This document shows, piece after piece, positions 17,991 through 27,800 of a DNA stretch of 64,000 nucleotides. The notes beneath the pieces were generated by a model that was not told the origin of the DNA, searched no databases, and worked only from the letters and a program-made list of their open reading frames with translations. The position numbers and the translations under genes were made by a program. Source of the stretch: Gammaproteobacteria bacterium. GTDB taxonomy: Bacteria > Pseudomonadota > Gammaproteobacteria > Steroidobacterales > Steroidobacteraceae. The DNA is taken from positions 1 through 64,000 of the forward strand of contig VGVG01000006.1 in NCBI GenBank assembly GCA_016874055.1, in the 5' to 3' direction. Position 1 is the stretch's first letter. Each line of letters begins with the position of its first letter.

Positions 17991-19565
17991 ATGACGGCTC
18001 GTCGTGATTTTCTCTCCGCCACACTGCTCTCGGCGGCTCTACAAAGCGCCGGAACCGCCCTCCCTGCTTGGGGTTGCCAGTGGTTATCGATGCGACAACC
18101 GCAATTCAAGAGCGATCCGTTCGTGCTTGGCGTCGCCTCTGGCTACCCCGCGAGCGATGGTATGGTGCTCTGGACTAGGCTCGCCACGAATCCCACGACA
18201 CCCGAGGCGAGTCACGGGCCATACGATCTCGCCGTCGTCTATGAAATATCGACTGACCCGAGCTTTTCGAAGGTCGTACAAGGCGGGGTCACGCGAGCCG
18301 AGGCAAATTATGCGCATTCGGTTCATCTCGAAGTTCATGGGCTCGCGCCGGGGCGCGATTATTTTTATCGGTTTCGCGCCGGCGATTACGTGAGCTCCAT
18401 TGGTAGAACGTGGACGTCACCCGACGGCGAGCGACAGACTCCCCTGCGGATTGCAGTCGCGAGTTGCCAGCACTACGAACAAGGATACTTTCATGCGTAC
18501 TCCCATATGGTGGAGCACGGGATCGATCTCATCTTACACGTCGGTGATTACATCTATGAAAACAACACCGCTTCGCCGGTACGCCGACACGATACTGGCA
18601 AATGTAAAAAGCTTGATGATTATCGTCGTCGGTATGCGTGGTATCGAAGCGATCCACTCTTATGCGCAGCTCACGCCCACTGCCCGTGGCTCGTAACCCA
18701 CGACGACCACGAGGTCGAGAACGACTACGCAGGTCTCATAGCCGAAGATCCGGATAGCCAAGAAGGCTTTATCGACCGCCGCGCCGCAGCCTATCAAGCG
18801 TATTGGGAGCACATGCCGCTGCCTCGCTCTGCGATGCCCAGAGGCTCCGACATGCAGCTCTACATGACGCGTACGCTTAGCGATCTGCTGGGTATCCATC
18901 TGCTTGATGAGCGTCAATATCGGTCACCGCAGGCCTGCCCGACTCCGCCCCGCCGCGGTGGCAGCTTACCGGTGTATGTCGACAGCTGTCTCTCCTGGAG
19001 AGATGAATCGCGCAGCATGCTCGGTATCACTCAAGAGCGTTGGATAGACGGTCAACTACGGATTTCGAAGGCACGCTGGAACTTTATCGTTCAAGGTGTC
19101 GTGATGACACAAGTCGACGAGGATCCAGGCCCGCGAGAGCTTTACTGGAGCGACAGTTGGGCGGGATATCCCGCCGCAAGGCGACGCTTACTCGAGTCAG
19201 TCGCTGCGAGCCAATGCAGAAACCCAGTGTTTTTGAGTGGTGATATTCACGCGTTTATCGTCGCCGATCAACGCATCGTTCCGCACACGATCGATTCACC
19301 GCTGATTGCAAGTGAAATCGTGACCACCTCAATCAGCTCGGACCCACCACCGGCGAGGGTGATCAGGGAGTATGATCGAGTCGATTTATCGGACGTCTTC
19401 TTCGCTAACGGTTCGTACCGCGGCTATACCAGGCTGACCTTGACGCCCTCTCAACTTGAAGCCGAACTCATTGGCTATGCCTCCGTGCGTGGATCCGAGG
19501 CGACGGCGCAATCACTCGCGCGCTTCGCAATTGAGAGCGACCGTCCAGGACTGCAAAGAGCCTGA
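17991..19565 (+). CDS. phoD: PhoD-family alkaline phosphatase/phosphodiesterase
   Basis: The 524-residue product starts MTARRDFLSATLLSAALQSA, a twin-arginine signal (ARRDFLS then a hydrophobic stretch), so it is exported folded. The PhoD N-terminal domain is seen in PFVLGVASGYPASDGMVLWT. The metallophosphatase domain shows VASCQHYEQGYFHAYSHM, ILHVGDYIYEN and THDDHEVENDYAG, the metal and active-site segments, with LSGDIHAF near the C-terminus. PhoD enzymes release phosphate from mono- and diesters in the periplasm. The frame is open further upstream but the Tat signal fixes the ATG at 17991. No Pho-box was identified. Confidence 0.92.
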   Translation: MTARRDFLSATLLSAALQSAGTALPAWGCQWLSMRQPQFKSDPFVLGVASGYPASDGMVLWTRLATNPTTPEASHGPYDLAVVYEISTDPSFSKVVQGGVTRAEANYAHSVHLEVHGLAPGRDYFYRFRAGDYVSSIGRTWTSPDGERQTPLRIAVASCQHYEQGYFHAYSHMVEHGIDLILHVGDYIYENNTASPVRRHDTGKCKKLDDYRRRYAWYRSDPLLCAAHAHCPWLVTHDDHEVENDYAGLIAEDPDSQEGFIDRRAAAYQAYWEHMPLPRSAMPRGSDMQLYMTRTLSDLLGIHLLDERQYRSPQACPTPPRRGGSLPVYVDSCLSWRDESRSMLGITQERWIDGQLRISKARWNFIVQGVVMTQVDEDPGPRELYWSDSWAGYPAARRRLLESVAASQCRNPVFLSGDIHAFIVADQRIVPHTIDSPLIASEIVTTSISSDPPPARVIREYDRVDLSDVFFANGSYRGYTRLTLTPSQLEAELIGYASVRGSEATAQSLARFAIESDRPGLQRA

Positions 19566-19606
19566 GTTGCGCGGTCAATCTCTCGCGTCGTCAGGTTTAT
19601 GCTGGT

Positions 19607-20422
19607 TTAAGAACGTAGATAACTGACGATTTCTCGCACCCACTTTTCGGACTGCTCGTCAATGATATCGTGCGAGCCACCTTGTAACTCGGCATATTCA
19701 AAGAAATCAGGACGAAGCCCATACGCGCGCTTTGTCGCTGCATATAAATCCTCGCCGGTGTTGGTAAACATCAGTGTCGGCACCTCAATGCGCCTCAGTA
19801 CCGCCGCAAGATCTGTAGAGATCACGAGCGGAAATACTCGCCAGTTGCTCCCGTCTCGATGCAGTCCCTCGACTGTATATCGATGCATCAGTCGAATATC
19901 GGTCCAGTCCGGTGTCGAGCGCAGTCGGTTTTCCCAGGCGATGAGCAGATGCGAACCATCGGGCTTGAGCTCTTTAGGACCAAAGTAAAACGTCGCGAAG
20001 TGGTCGCGCTCGGCTTCGTCGAGCAACGGGAATCCGTTGAGCACTAGCTTGCGCACGGCGCGAGGATGCGTGGCAGCGAATACGGCTGCGAGTACCGCTC
20101 CAGAATGATGCCCGACAATATGCGCATCAGCCCGAGCCATGGCGCCTAAGCCTGCCGAAATGATGCTCGCGAAATCTTCGAGGGTGGCGTCCTCGGCGGC
20201 GACGTCCGACATGCCAAAACCTGGCATGTCGAGGGCAAGGACATCGAAACCCGCCTCAGCGAGAGAAGGCATAACCGCCTCGAACTGGACCGACGATAGC
20301 GGTGACTGGTGAAGCAATATGAGAGGCTCAGATGCGCCTTCCGATAAGCACCGACGGTAGTGGATCTGCCCCGCCGCGCCGTCGAGATAACCGCGTCGGA
20401 TCACCAGAGTTGTGGTCGACAT
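19607..20422 (-). CDS. Alpha/beta hydrolase
   Basis: The 271-residue product is a single alpha/beta-hydrolase domain without signal peptide. The oxyanion region is LILLHQSPLSS, the nucleophile elbow is VGHHSGAVLA (Ser107), an acidic residue lies in GEDLY (Asp225) and the histidine in GGSHDIID (His251). It resembles C-C bond hydrolases and haloalkane-dehalogenase/epoxide-hydrolase relatives, but the serine indicates esterase or C-C hydrolase chemistry. I chose the ATG at 20422; 23 more codons are open upstream but overlap the start region of the divergent transporter gene. Substrate unknown. Confidence 0.85.
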   Translation of the reverse strand: MSTTTLVIRRGYLDGAAGQIHYRRCLSEGASEPLILLHQSPLSSVQFEAVMPSLAEAGFDVLALDMPGFGMSDVAAEDATLEDFASIISAGLGAMARADAHIVGHHSGAVLAAVFAATHPRAVRKLVLNGFPLLDEAERDHFATFYFGPKELKPDGSHLLIAWENRLRSTPDWTDIRLMHRYTVEGLHRDGSNWRVFPLVISTDLAAVLRRIEVPTLMFTNTGEDLYAATKRAYGLRPDFFEYAELQGGSHDIIDEQSEKWVREIVSYLRS

Positions 20423-20483
20423 AGACTCGAGTGTAGCCGGCCATCCCGAATTTACGCCTACAATCGCGTTGATCCGCCTCAGC

Positions 20484-22082
20484 ATGAACATGAGTACCTC
20501 GCACAGTGCACCAATGACCCGGGTCGTAGTCGCCTCGTCTGCCGGTACGGTTTTTGAGTTCTATGACTTTTTCCTCTACGGTAGTCTCATTACGTTTTTC
20601 GGTGCGCTTTTCTTTCCGCCCGGTAACGAGACCGCAGCGCTGCTTGCGAGTCTTGGAGCGTTCGGCGCGGGCTTCGCCATTCGGCCACTCGGTGCTCTAC
20701 TTTTCGGCCGACTCGGTGATCGAGTCGGTCGCAAGCAAACCTTTCTGATCACCATTGTGCTGATGGGGTTATCGACTGCTTTTGTAGGTCTGATCCCGAC
20801 TTTTGAAGTCATTGGCTGGTGGGCGCCCACGTTGCTCGTCGGGCTTCGACTCATTCAAGGTCTCGCTCTCGGCGGTGAGTATGGCGGCGCGGCGATTTAC
20901 GTCGCCGAGCACAGTGACCCGGCGCATCGCGGATATTTCACAAGCTGGATCCAGACGACGGCGACGCTCGGGCTTGTCTTGTCTTTACTCGTAATCCTCG
21001 GTTGTCGTTACACGCTTGGCGAGGGGGCCTTCCGAGAATGGGGATGGCGGATCCCGTTTTTAGTATCAGTAATCCTGCTTGGTCTGTCCGTCTATATCCG
21101 CCTGCAAATCGCCGAGTCGCCGCTCTTCGAGAAACTCAAACGCGAGGGCGGCCTCGCGAACGCCCCAATCCGCGAAACACTGCTCGGCGCTGAGCATCGT
21201 AAACCTATGGCTGCAGCACTCATCGTGGCTGCGGGCATGGCCCTCAGTTGGTACACGGCACAGTTTTATTCTTTGGTATTTCTGCAGACCGCTCTGCTCA
21301 TCGATAACGCTACGGCCTCGGTGCTAATCGTTAGCGCATTGATCATCGGCATGAGTGCGTTCGTTCTCGCTGGCACGCTCGCCGATCGCATCGGACGACG
21401 ACCCGTCATGCTCGCTGGTATGTTGATCTCGGCGGTCTCGATCATACCGGTGTACTCGGGACTGCTCGTCGTGGGTAATCCAACGCTCGCGACCGTGCAA
21501 ACGACAGCCCCGGTGAGCGTCTACGCCACACCCACGCGATTCGACCCCTTCGCAAGTGCTGCCGAACTCGACGAAGCGACCCGCGCGCGCGATTACCTCG
21601 CCAAGCGCGGTATCTCCTATTCCAACGCCGCTCCACTCAATGAGGCGGACCTTGTCATCGCTGTCAACCAAACGCGCATCGTTGGCTTCGATCGCGAGCG
21701 TTTGCAGCAAGCCCTCGTTGATGCAGGTTATCCCGACAAGTCCTCCGTGACGCGACTCGAGTCGCTCTCAGACTTAAACACCGTTCATCTTACACTCGTC
21801 GGCCTCATTCTCATTATGATCGTCGGCGCCGGCTTCACCTGCGGACCTGGCGCCACCTTCCTCGCTGAAGTCTTCCCGACACGTATTCGCTACACCGCCC
21901 TGTCGGTGCCGTATCACCTGACGAGCGCATGGTTTGGCGGCTTCATGCCGCTCACCGCCGCTTGGCTAGTGGCTCGCTCCGGCGACGTGCTTGCGGGCCT
22001 TTGGTATCCTGTTGCAGTGATGGGTACGGCCTTCGTGCTTACGCTCTGGATCGTCCCGGAAACACGAGGCCGCAACCTGTGA
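20484..22082 (+). CDS. MFS transporter, metabolite:H+ symporter (MHS) type
   Basis: The 532-residue product has the MHS pattern: an early AGTVFEFYDFFLYGSL helix, GRLGDRVGRK between helices 2 and 3, and GLALGGEYGGAAIYVAEHS. The MHS family (ShiA, ProP, KgtP) imports small carboxylates or betaines with protons. It is about 100 residues longer than typical because of a hydrophilic insert at about 355-430 (from ATVQTTAPVSVYATPTRFDP to SVTRLESLSDL), probably in a periplasmic loop. The next gene, a CurA-type reductase, starts two bases after its stop, so import and reduction of the same class of molecule is likely. Confidence 0.88.
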   Translation: MNMSTSHSAPMTRVVVASSAGTVFEFYDFFLYGSLITFFGALFFPPGNETAALLASLGAFGAGFAIRPLGALLFGRLGDRVGRKQTFLITIVLMGLSTAFVGLIPTFEVIGWWAPTLLVGLRLIQGLALGGEYGGAAIYVAEHSDPAHRGYFTSWIQTTATLGLVLSLLVILGCRYTLGEGAFREWGWRIPFLVSVILLGLSVYIRLQIAESPLFEKLKREGGLANAPIRETLLGAEHRKPMAAALIVAAGMALSWYTAQFYSLVFLQTALLIDNATASVLIVSALIIGMSAFVLAGTLADRIGRRPVMLAGMLISAVSIIPVYSGLLVVGNPTLATVQTTAPVSVYATPTRFDPFASAAELDEATRARDYLAKRGISYSNAAPLNEADLVIAVNQTRIVGFDRERLQQALVDAGYPDKSSVTRLESLSDLNTVHLTLVGLILIMIVGAGFTCGPGATFLAEVFPTRIRYTALSVPYHLTSAWFGGFMPLTAAWLVARSGDVLAGLWYPVAVMGTAFVLTLWIVPETRGRNL

Positions 22083-22084
22083 CG

Positions 22085-23089
22085 ATGAATACACAGTGGG
22101 TACTGGCCGCCAGACCTGTCGGCGCGGTCAAAGAGAGTGACTTCAGACTCATCGAAGCGCCACTATGTCCCCTCGCTGACGGCGAGTTTCGCATCGAGGT
22201 TCTCTATCTCGGCGTTGCTGCGGTGATGCGCGGCTACATACTGAATACCGAAAAATTCGAGCGTCCCCTCGAAATCGGTGACGTGATGCACGGACGTGGT
22301 GTCGGTCGAATCGTCGAGTCTCGCAATGCTGATTGGCGGATCGGCGAGATCGTGCACGGAAAGATGGGCTGGCAACGTTACGCCATCGCCGACGGCTCAC
22401 CGCATTATTTGATGTTTAAAGTCCGCCAACGTGTGGTACCGGTGTCCACTGCGCTCGGCGTTCTTGGACTAACGGGCTTCACCTCTTACCTTGGGCTCGT
22501 CGATGTCGGTGCCGTGAAAGCGGGCGATCAAGTGCTCGTATCAGGCGCTGCGGGAGGCGTGGGTTCTAACGTCGGACAAATCGCCCGCAATCTCGGCGCC
22601 GAGGCCGTCGGCATTGCAGGCTCCGCAGAGAAATGCTCGTTGCTGACGAGTTCGCTTGGCTATCGTTCCGCCATTGACTATAAGCTGGAAAACATCGAGC
22701 AGCGTATCGGCGAACTCTTTCCGAACGGACTAGACGTATTCTTCGATAACGTGGGCGGACCCACGCTCGATGCCGGACTTGCGCACCTTCAACGACACGC
22801 CCGCGTCGTACTCTGCGGCGCGATTTCGCAATACATTGTCGGTACAGAACAGCCGTACGCCCTCAAAAATGCCTTCGCCATCTTCAAAAAAATGGCGCGC
22901 ATGGAAGCTTTTTTCATTTACGAGATGAGCGAACGATTCGAGCTTGCGGAGGCTCAACTGGCCAACTGGATCGCCGCAGGCAAACTGCACTATCAGGAAG
23001 ACATCCTCGAGGGACTGGAGCAGATGCCTGCTGCGCTCATTCGGCTCTTCGAGGGGCGCAACGTTGGCAAACAACTCGTACGCGTATAG
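22085..23089 (+). CDS. NADPH-dependent alkenal/one reductase (CurA / LTB4-dehydrogenase type)
   Basis: The 334-residue product belongs to the zinc-independent medium-chain reductases that reduce alpha,beta-unsaturated carbonyls. It has the GDVMHGRGVGRIVES catalytic-domain segment and the cofactor motif LVSGAAGGVGSNVGQIAR at about 151-168, with GIAGSAEKC following as the NADPH-selecting region. It ends MPAALIRLFEGRNVGKQLVRV, the family C-terminus. It is translated from the same mRNA as the MHS transporter (2-base gap) and is followed by a strong terminator. Confidence 0.9.
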   Translation: MNTQWVLAARPVGAVKESDFRLIEAPLCPLADGEFRIEVLYLGVAAVMRGYILNTEKFERPLEIGDVMHGRGVGRIVESRNADWRIGEIVHGKMGWQRYAIADGSPHYLMFKVRQRVVPVSTALGVLGLTGFTSYLGLVDVGAVKAGDQVLVSGAAGGVGSNVGQIARNLGAEAVGIAGSAEKCSLLTSSLGYRSAIDYKLENIEQRIGELFPNGLDVFFDNVGGPTLDAGLAHLQRHARVVLCGAISQYIVGTEQPYALKNAFAIFKKMARMEAFFIYEMSERFELAEAQLANWIAAGKLHYQEDILEGLEQMPAALIRLFEGRNVGKQLVRV

Positions 23090-23098
23090 CGCGTAACA

Positions 23099-23133
23099 AT
23101 AAAAAAGGCCCGACAGTTAATCGGGCCTTTTTT
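23099..23133. terminator. Bidirectional rho-independent terminator
   Basis: AAAAAAGGCCCGA and TCGGGCCTTTTTT form a long stem around a short AT-rich loop, with T-tracts in both directions. It lies between the convergent CurA-type gene and the RRM gene and would end both transcripts. Confidence 0.92.
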
Positions 23134-23163
23134 CAACCGCGATGCGGTAACTGACAGCGCGCT

Positions 23164-23502
23164 TTACCAGCGACCACCGCCGCCACCGCCGCCGGGGCCG
23201 CCACGGTAGCCACCGCCGCCGCCTCGGAAGCCACCCGGACGACCGCCGCCGCCAGTTCGGGGACGATCCTGCGCCTCGTTAACGCGCAGCGGGCGACCGT
23301 TCAACGAGTGGCCGTTGAGAGCCTGAATGGCGCGCGCAGCGTCATCCTGACCCATTTCAACAAAGCCAAAACCGCGCGGACGACCGGTATCACGGTCTAT
23401 CGGAAGGGCGACCGAAACAACCTCGCCGTGTTGAGCAAACAGCGCGCGAACTGCCGCTTCATCAGCGGTAAAAGGCAGATTGCCTACGTAGATTTTTGCC
23501 AT
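23164..23502 (-). CDS. RRM RNA-binding protein with glycine-rich tail
   Basis: The 112-residue product is one RRM domain (RNP2 IYVGNL at 4-9, RNP1 RGFGFVEM at 43-50). A 30-residue tail of glycine, arginine and tyrosine follows (GGGRPGGFRGGGGGYRGG). This is the layout of bacterial cold-inducible RNA-binding proteins (Rbp type), which act as RNA chaperones. The ATG at 23502 gives the canonical MAKIYVGNLPF. About 230 bases lie between this start and the divergent exporter gene, so a long, possibly thermosensitive 5' leader is possible; I cannot show that from the bases alone. Confidence 0.92.
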   Translation of the reverse strand: MAKIYVGNLPFTADEAAVRALFAQHGEVVSVALPIDRDTGRPRGFGFVEMGQDDAARAIQALNGHSLNGRPLRVNEAQDRPRTGGGGRPGGFRGGGGGYRGGPGGGGGGGRW

Positions 23503-23735
23503 TTCTGGAAACACTCTCTCACTTAGCGGAACACAAACGCTTCAAAACCAGCGTCGCCTTACGACAACGACAGCCTTCTCAGCCTCCTAATCGATGTCGA
23601 TTCAGCAATGCAGACCGGCGTTATAGCGCCTGAAGATGCAATCAGAAAGGCCACGATCCCTAGCGAGTCTAACACCGAATAGCGGCGCTGTGACACCATA
23701 ATTGGACACGCTATAGTGCCGAATTCGCTCCAATA

Positions 23736-24830
23736 ATGACTGTTGCTGCTCGCCAACAGACCGTCCTATCCCACCGAAGATCCTTCGCGATGACCCCTGC
23801 TACCCCATCCCCCAAGGCCTCGGCGGGCCTCGCCCGCCAGCTCCCGGGGCTGTTACTCGCAATAGGCGTGGTAACGACCGCCTTCGGGGTCTGGGCGCTC
23901 GATCTGCTTGGACTTTCGAAGATCAACCCCCTGATGCTCGCCATCCTGATCGGTATAGGACTGCGTAACACCTTGGGACGACCAGAGTTCACCCAAGCCG
24001 GCATCGCGATGTGTCTTCGCAGACCGTTGCGCGCGGGGATCATATTGCTCGGTTTGCAAGTCACGCTCGCCGAGACACTTGAAATTGGTATTCCCGGCCT
24101 CCTTATCCTCGCCTTCGCGCTACTCGGTACGTTCTTGTTGACCCAGAGACTAGGCGCTCGACTTGGCGTGCGACCGGGTCTCGCGACGCTCATCGCCACG
24201 GGCACCGGGATCTGCGGCGCGTCCGCCATCGTTGCCGCCAACACAGTAGTTCGCGACGACGAGGAGATTGTCGCGTACGCGCTCGCCACGGTCACATTCT
24301 TCGGTACGCTTGCGATGTTCGCGTACCCGATGATCGGTAACTTACTGGGGCTCGATGCGCGTAGTTATGGCCTGTGGACTGGCGCTTCAGTGCATGAGGT
24401 TGCTCAGGTAATTGCCGCAGGATTCGCACGAGGTGAGGCCGCCGGCGAGTTCGCCACGGTCGCCAAACTCGCGCGTGTGTTGATGCTCGCACCCCTCGTC
24501 ATTGGCATGGGGCTTTGGGCGCAGCGGCAACTCGCTCGTCGCGAAGGCACGGATACTGCCGCCCAAGGGCGGGCGCCAATGCCTTGGTTCGTGTTCGGGT
24601 TTCTCGGTATGGTGCTGCTCTCGGGCAGCGGCTGGGTACCGACCGAGGCGAAGCAGATCGCTGCGCCGACTGCGCAAGCTCTGTTGGCACTCGCACTCGC
24701 AGCCGTAGGGCTCGAGACCGATATACGCAAGCTGGTCGCCCAAGGCTGGCAACCTCTCGCACTCGGGGCGCTCGCCACCGCGTTCATCGCTTCGAGCACA
24801 CTTGGTCTCACCCTACTTTGGCGGGGCTAA
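23736..24830 (+). CDS. YeiH/UPF0324 family putative sulfate exporter
   Basis: The 364-residue product has about ten hydrophobic segments and family landmarks: NPLMLAILIGIGLRNTLG, LRAGIILLGLQVTLAE, ATGTGICGASAIVAANTVVR and TGASVHEVAQVIAAGF. The family is annotated as sulfate exporters from work on taurine and cysteate degraders, but transport has been shown for few members. The ATG at 23736 is used; an ATG at 23790 is an alternative that would remove 18 non-conserved residues. It converges with the RND permease gene, six bases between stops. A link to the sulfatase in this window is conceivable but untested. Confidence 0.85.
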   Translation: MTVAARQQTVLSHRRSFAMTPATPSPKASAGLARQLPGLLLAIGVVTTAFGVWALDLLGLSKINPLMLAILIGIGLRNTLGRPEFTQAGIAMCLRRPLRAGIILLGLQVTLAETLEIGIPGLLILAFALLGTFLLTQRLGARLGVRPGLATLIATGTGICGASAIVAANTVVRDDEEIVAYALATVTFFGTLAMFAYPMIGNLLGLDARSYGLWTGASVHEVAQVIAAGFARGEAAGEFATVAKLARVLMLAPLVIGMGLWAQRQLARREGTDTAAQGRAPMPWFVFGFLGMVLLSGSGWVPTEAKQIAAPTAQALLALALAAVGLETDIRKLVAQGWQPLALGALATAFIASSTLGLTLLWRG

Positions 24831-24836
24831 TCGCGA

Positions 24837-27800
24837 TCAGGCCGAAGGGGTCTCGCCCGAGGTCAACCACTTCAAAAATCGCGGTGCTGCCCAACGCTCC
24901 ACGTCGTCAATCACCGAAAACATTGATGGGACGATGACGAGCGTGAGGGCCGTCGAAGTGATGAGCCCACCGATTACGGAAATAGCCATCGGTGCGCGGA
25001 AACCTGCCGCCGCAGAGCTGATGGCGACCGGCAACATGCCCGCAACCATCGCGACCGTGGTCATGATAATCGGGCGTGCGCGCTTATGACCTGCCTCGAT
25101 GAGCGCATTGAGCTTAGTTTTCCCGGCCCGTATCTCTTCGATGGCGAAATCGACGAGTAGGATGGAGTTCTTGCCTACGATACCCATGAGCATGAGGAAT
25201 CCGATAACGACCGGCAAGGAAAACGGTTTGCCCGTCAGCATCAGCGCAATGACCGCACCGCCGACCGATAGCGGTAATGCCGACAAAATGGTGATGGGCT
25301 GGAAGACTCGTGTAAAGAGCAGCACCAGCACCGAAAACACGAGCAGTACGCCCGCTACGATAGCGAGCGTGAAATTTGAGGCGAGCTCTTTGAGGAACTC
25401 CGCCTGCCCCACTTCGACGAGCCTCACACCTTCAGGCAAATTTCTTATCTCGGGCAGCGCGTAGACTTTGGCAAGCGCAGGTCCGATCTCAATACCCTTC
25501 GCAAGATCCGATTCGATTACCACCCGTCTAGTCTGGTTGTAACGACGAATGACTGATGGGCCCTCACCGAAGCTGATATCCGCGACCGCCTTGAGTGGTA
25601 CCGTTGAACCCATCGCCGTACGCACCGGTAGATTTTCGAGTGTGGCGAGATCCCGTCGGGACTCCTCGAGTAGACTCACGCGAATCGGCACCAAGCGATC
25701 AGCGAGCGAAAACTTGGCTGCGTTCTGCGGCAGATCGCCGAGCGTTGCGATACGAATTGTTTGACTGATGGCAGCGACCGAAACACCGAGCTCAGAGGCG
25801 AGGTCGAGTCGCGGTCGCACCAGTACCTCAGGGCGTTGCATGTCGCCATTGACACGCGGACCACGTAACTCGGGTAATGCCCGCATGGCCGCGACGGCAC
25901 GCTGCGCGGCGGCCTCGATCTTTACTGGGTCCTCACCCGTCAAATATAGCTCCACCGGACGACCGGGGGGGCCCCCATCGTCGCCACTAAACGTTACACG
26001 GGCATCAGGGATGTCGGCAAATAGCGGGGTCACTCGATCCTGCCATTCTTTTTGAGAGACCGACCGGTCACTCCGCGGGACGAGCGTCACGTAGAGCGAG
26101 GCGGTGCGTACGTCGCCATCGCCGATATCCTCGATGATGTCCGTCACTTCCGCTTGTTTTGCAATAAGCGAAGTGATCTGCTCGGAGACTCTGGCAGTCT
26201 GCTCAAGCTGTACGCCTGGCGGCAGCTCAATACTGATCTGCACCGACGAGAATTCCTGTGGTGGAATCAGCGCTTTGGGAATTGAGATCAGCAGCCCAGC
26301 CGAGAGCAGAAAAAACACCGTGCCACCGATGAGCGTAAGACGACGGCGCTCGAGCGTCCATCGCAGGGTATCGAGGTAGGTCGTCATCAGCGGACCGTCG
26401 GCCGAACGTATTTCGTCGTGCGGCTTCAGCGTGTATGCAGCAACCAACGGCGTGATGAGTCGCGCGACCAGTAGCGAGAAGAATACGGCAGCCGCAACGG
26501 TCAGGCCGAACTGCTTGAAGTACTGACCCGTGAAGCCTCCCATGAAGCTCACCGGTACGAAGACAGCGATGATGGTGGCTGAGGTCGCCACCACAGCAAG
26601 ACCAATTTCATCGGCAGCATCAAGAGCCGCCTGGTATCCACTCTTCCCCATGCGCATGTGGCGCACGATGTTCTCGATTTCAACGATCGCGTCATCGACG
26701 AGCACGCCCGCCACGAGCGACAGCGCGAGCAGATTGATACCATTGAGCTTGAAATCCTGCCAATACATGACTGCAAAGGTCGGAATAGCCGAGAGCGGAA
26801 TGGCGAGCGCCGAAATTACGGTAGCCCGCCAATCACGCAAGAAGATGAACACGACGAGCACCGCGAGAATCGAGCCTTCGATCATCGCCATGAGAGCCGA
26901 CCGATAGGTCTCGCGGGTGTACTCCACCGTGGTGAACACCCGCTTGATGCCGACATCCGAATTTTCTTTGAGGATCTTGCCGATTTCTTCCTCGACGGCA
27001 TCGAATGTCGACACATCCGAGGCGTCCCGCGCCTTAAACACACCGAAATTGGTGGCCTGACGACCGTTTAGTCGCGAGATCGACCGCTGCTCACCAACTG
27101 CATCGCGGACTTCCGCGACATCTTGCAGGCGAACGCTCGCACCGTTGGCAAGCCGAATCTGTGTGGCGCCAAGCTCGAGTGCCGTTGATGCTGCGCCAAG
27201 CACACGAATCGACTGTTCACCGCCTCCTACCTGCGCACGACCGCCCGGCGCATTAAGGTTGAGCACACGAAGCTGTTGATTGACTTCGACCGCCGTGATG
27301 CCGAGCGCCTGCATACGCGCAGGATCAAGTTCGACGCGAATCTCGCGCGACACACCGCCACCGCGAACTACCTGAGCCACACCGAGCACGGCGAGCAATC
27401 GCTTGCTGACAGTGTTGTCCACAAACCAGCTGAGCTGCTCGGGTGAGCGCTCCGTCGTCGAGACGGCGTACCAAGCAATCGCCCCGCCCTCGACGTCGAT
27501 ACGATTGACCTGAGGCTCATCGACGCCATCAGGCAGATCCGAGCGAACCTTACTAACAGCGTCACGCACATCGTTCAGGGCGCGATCGATCGGGGTACCA
27601 ATCTGAAATTCGATGGTCGTTACCGAGGAGCCTTCGGATGCACGCGACCTGATGCTGCGTACATCGGAGACGCTGCGTACCGCACCCTCAACCTTCTGGG
27701 TGATTTGCGTTTCGATTTCAGACGGCGCCGCGCCAGGCTGCGACACCTGCACAGACACGAACGGAAAGCTGACATCCGGATTAAGGTTGATCGGCAATCG

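Noticed and set aside
23164-23260. Repetitive CCGCCGCC tract as a possible tandem repeat or CRISPR-like array
   Set aside because: It is the coding sequence of the glycine-rich tail of the RRM protein; no spacer-repeat pattern.
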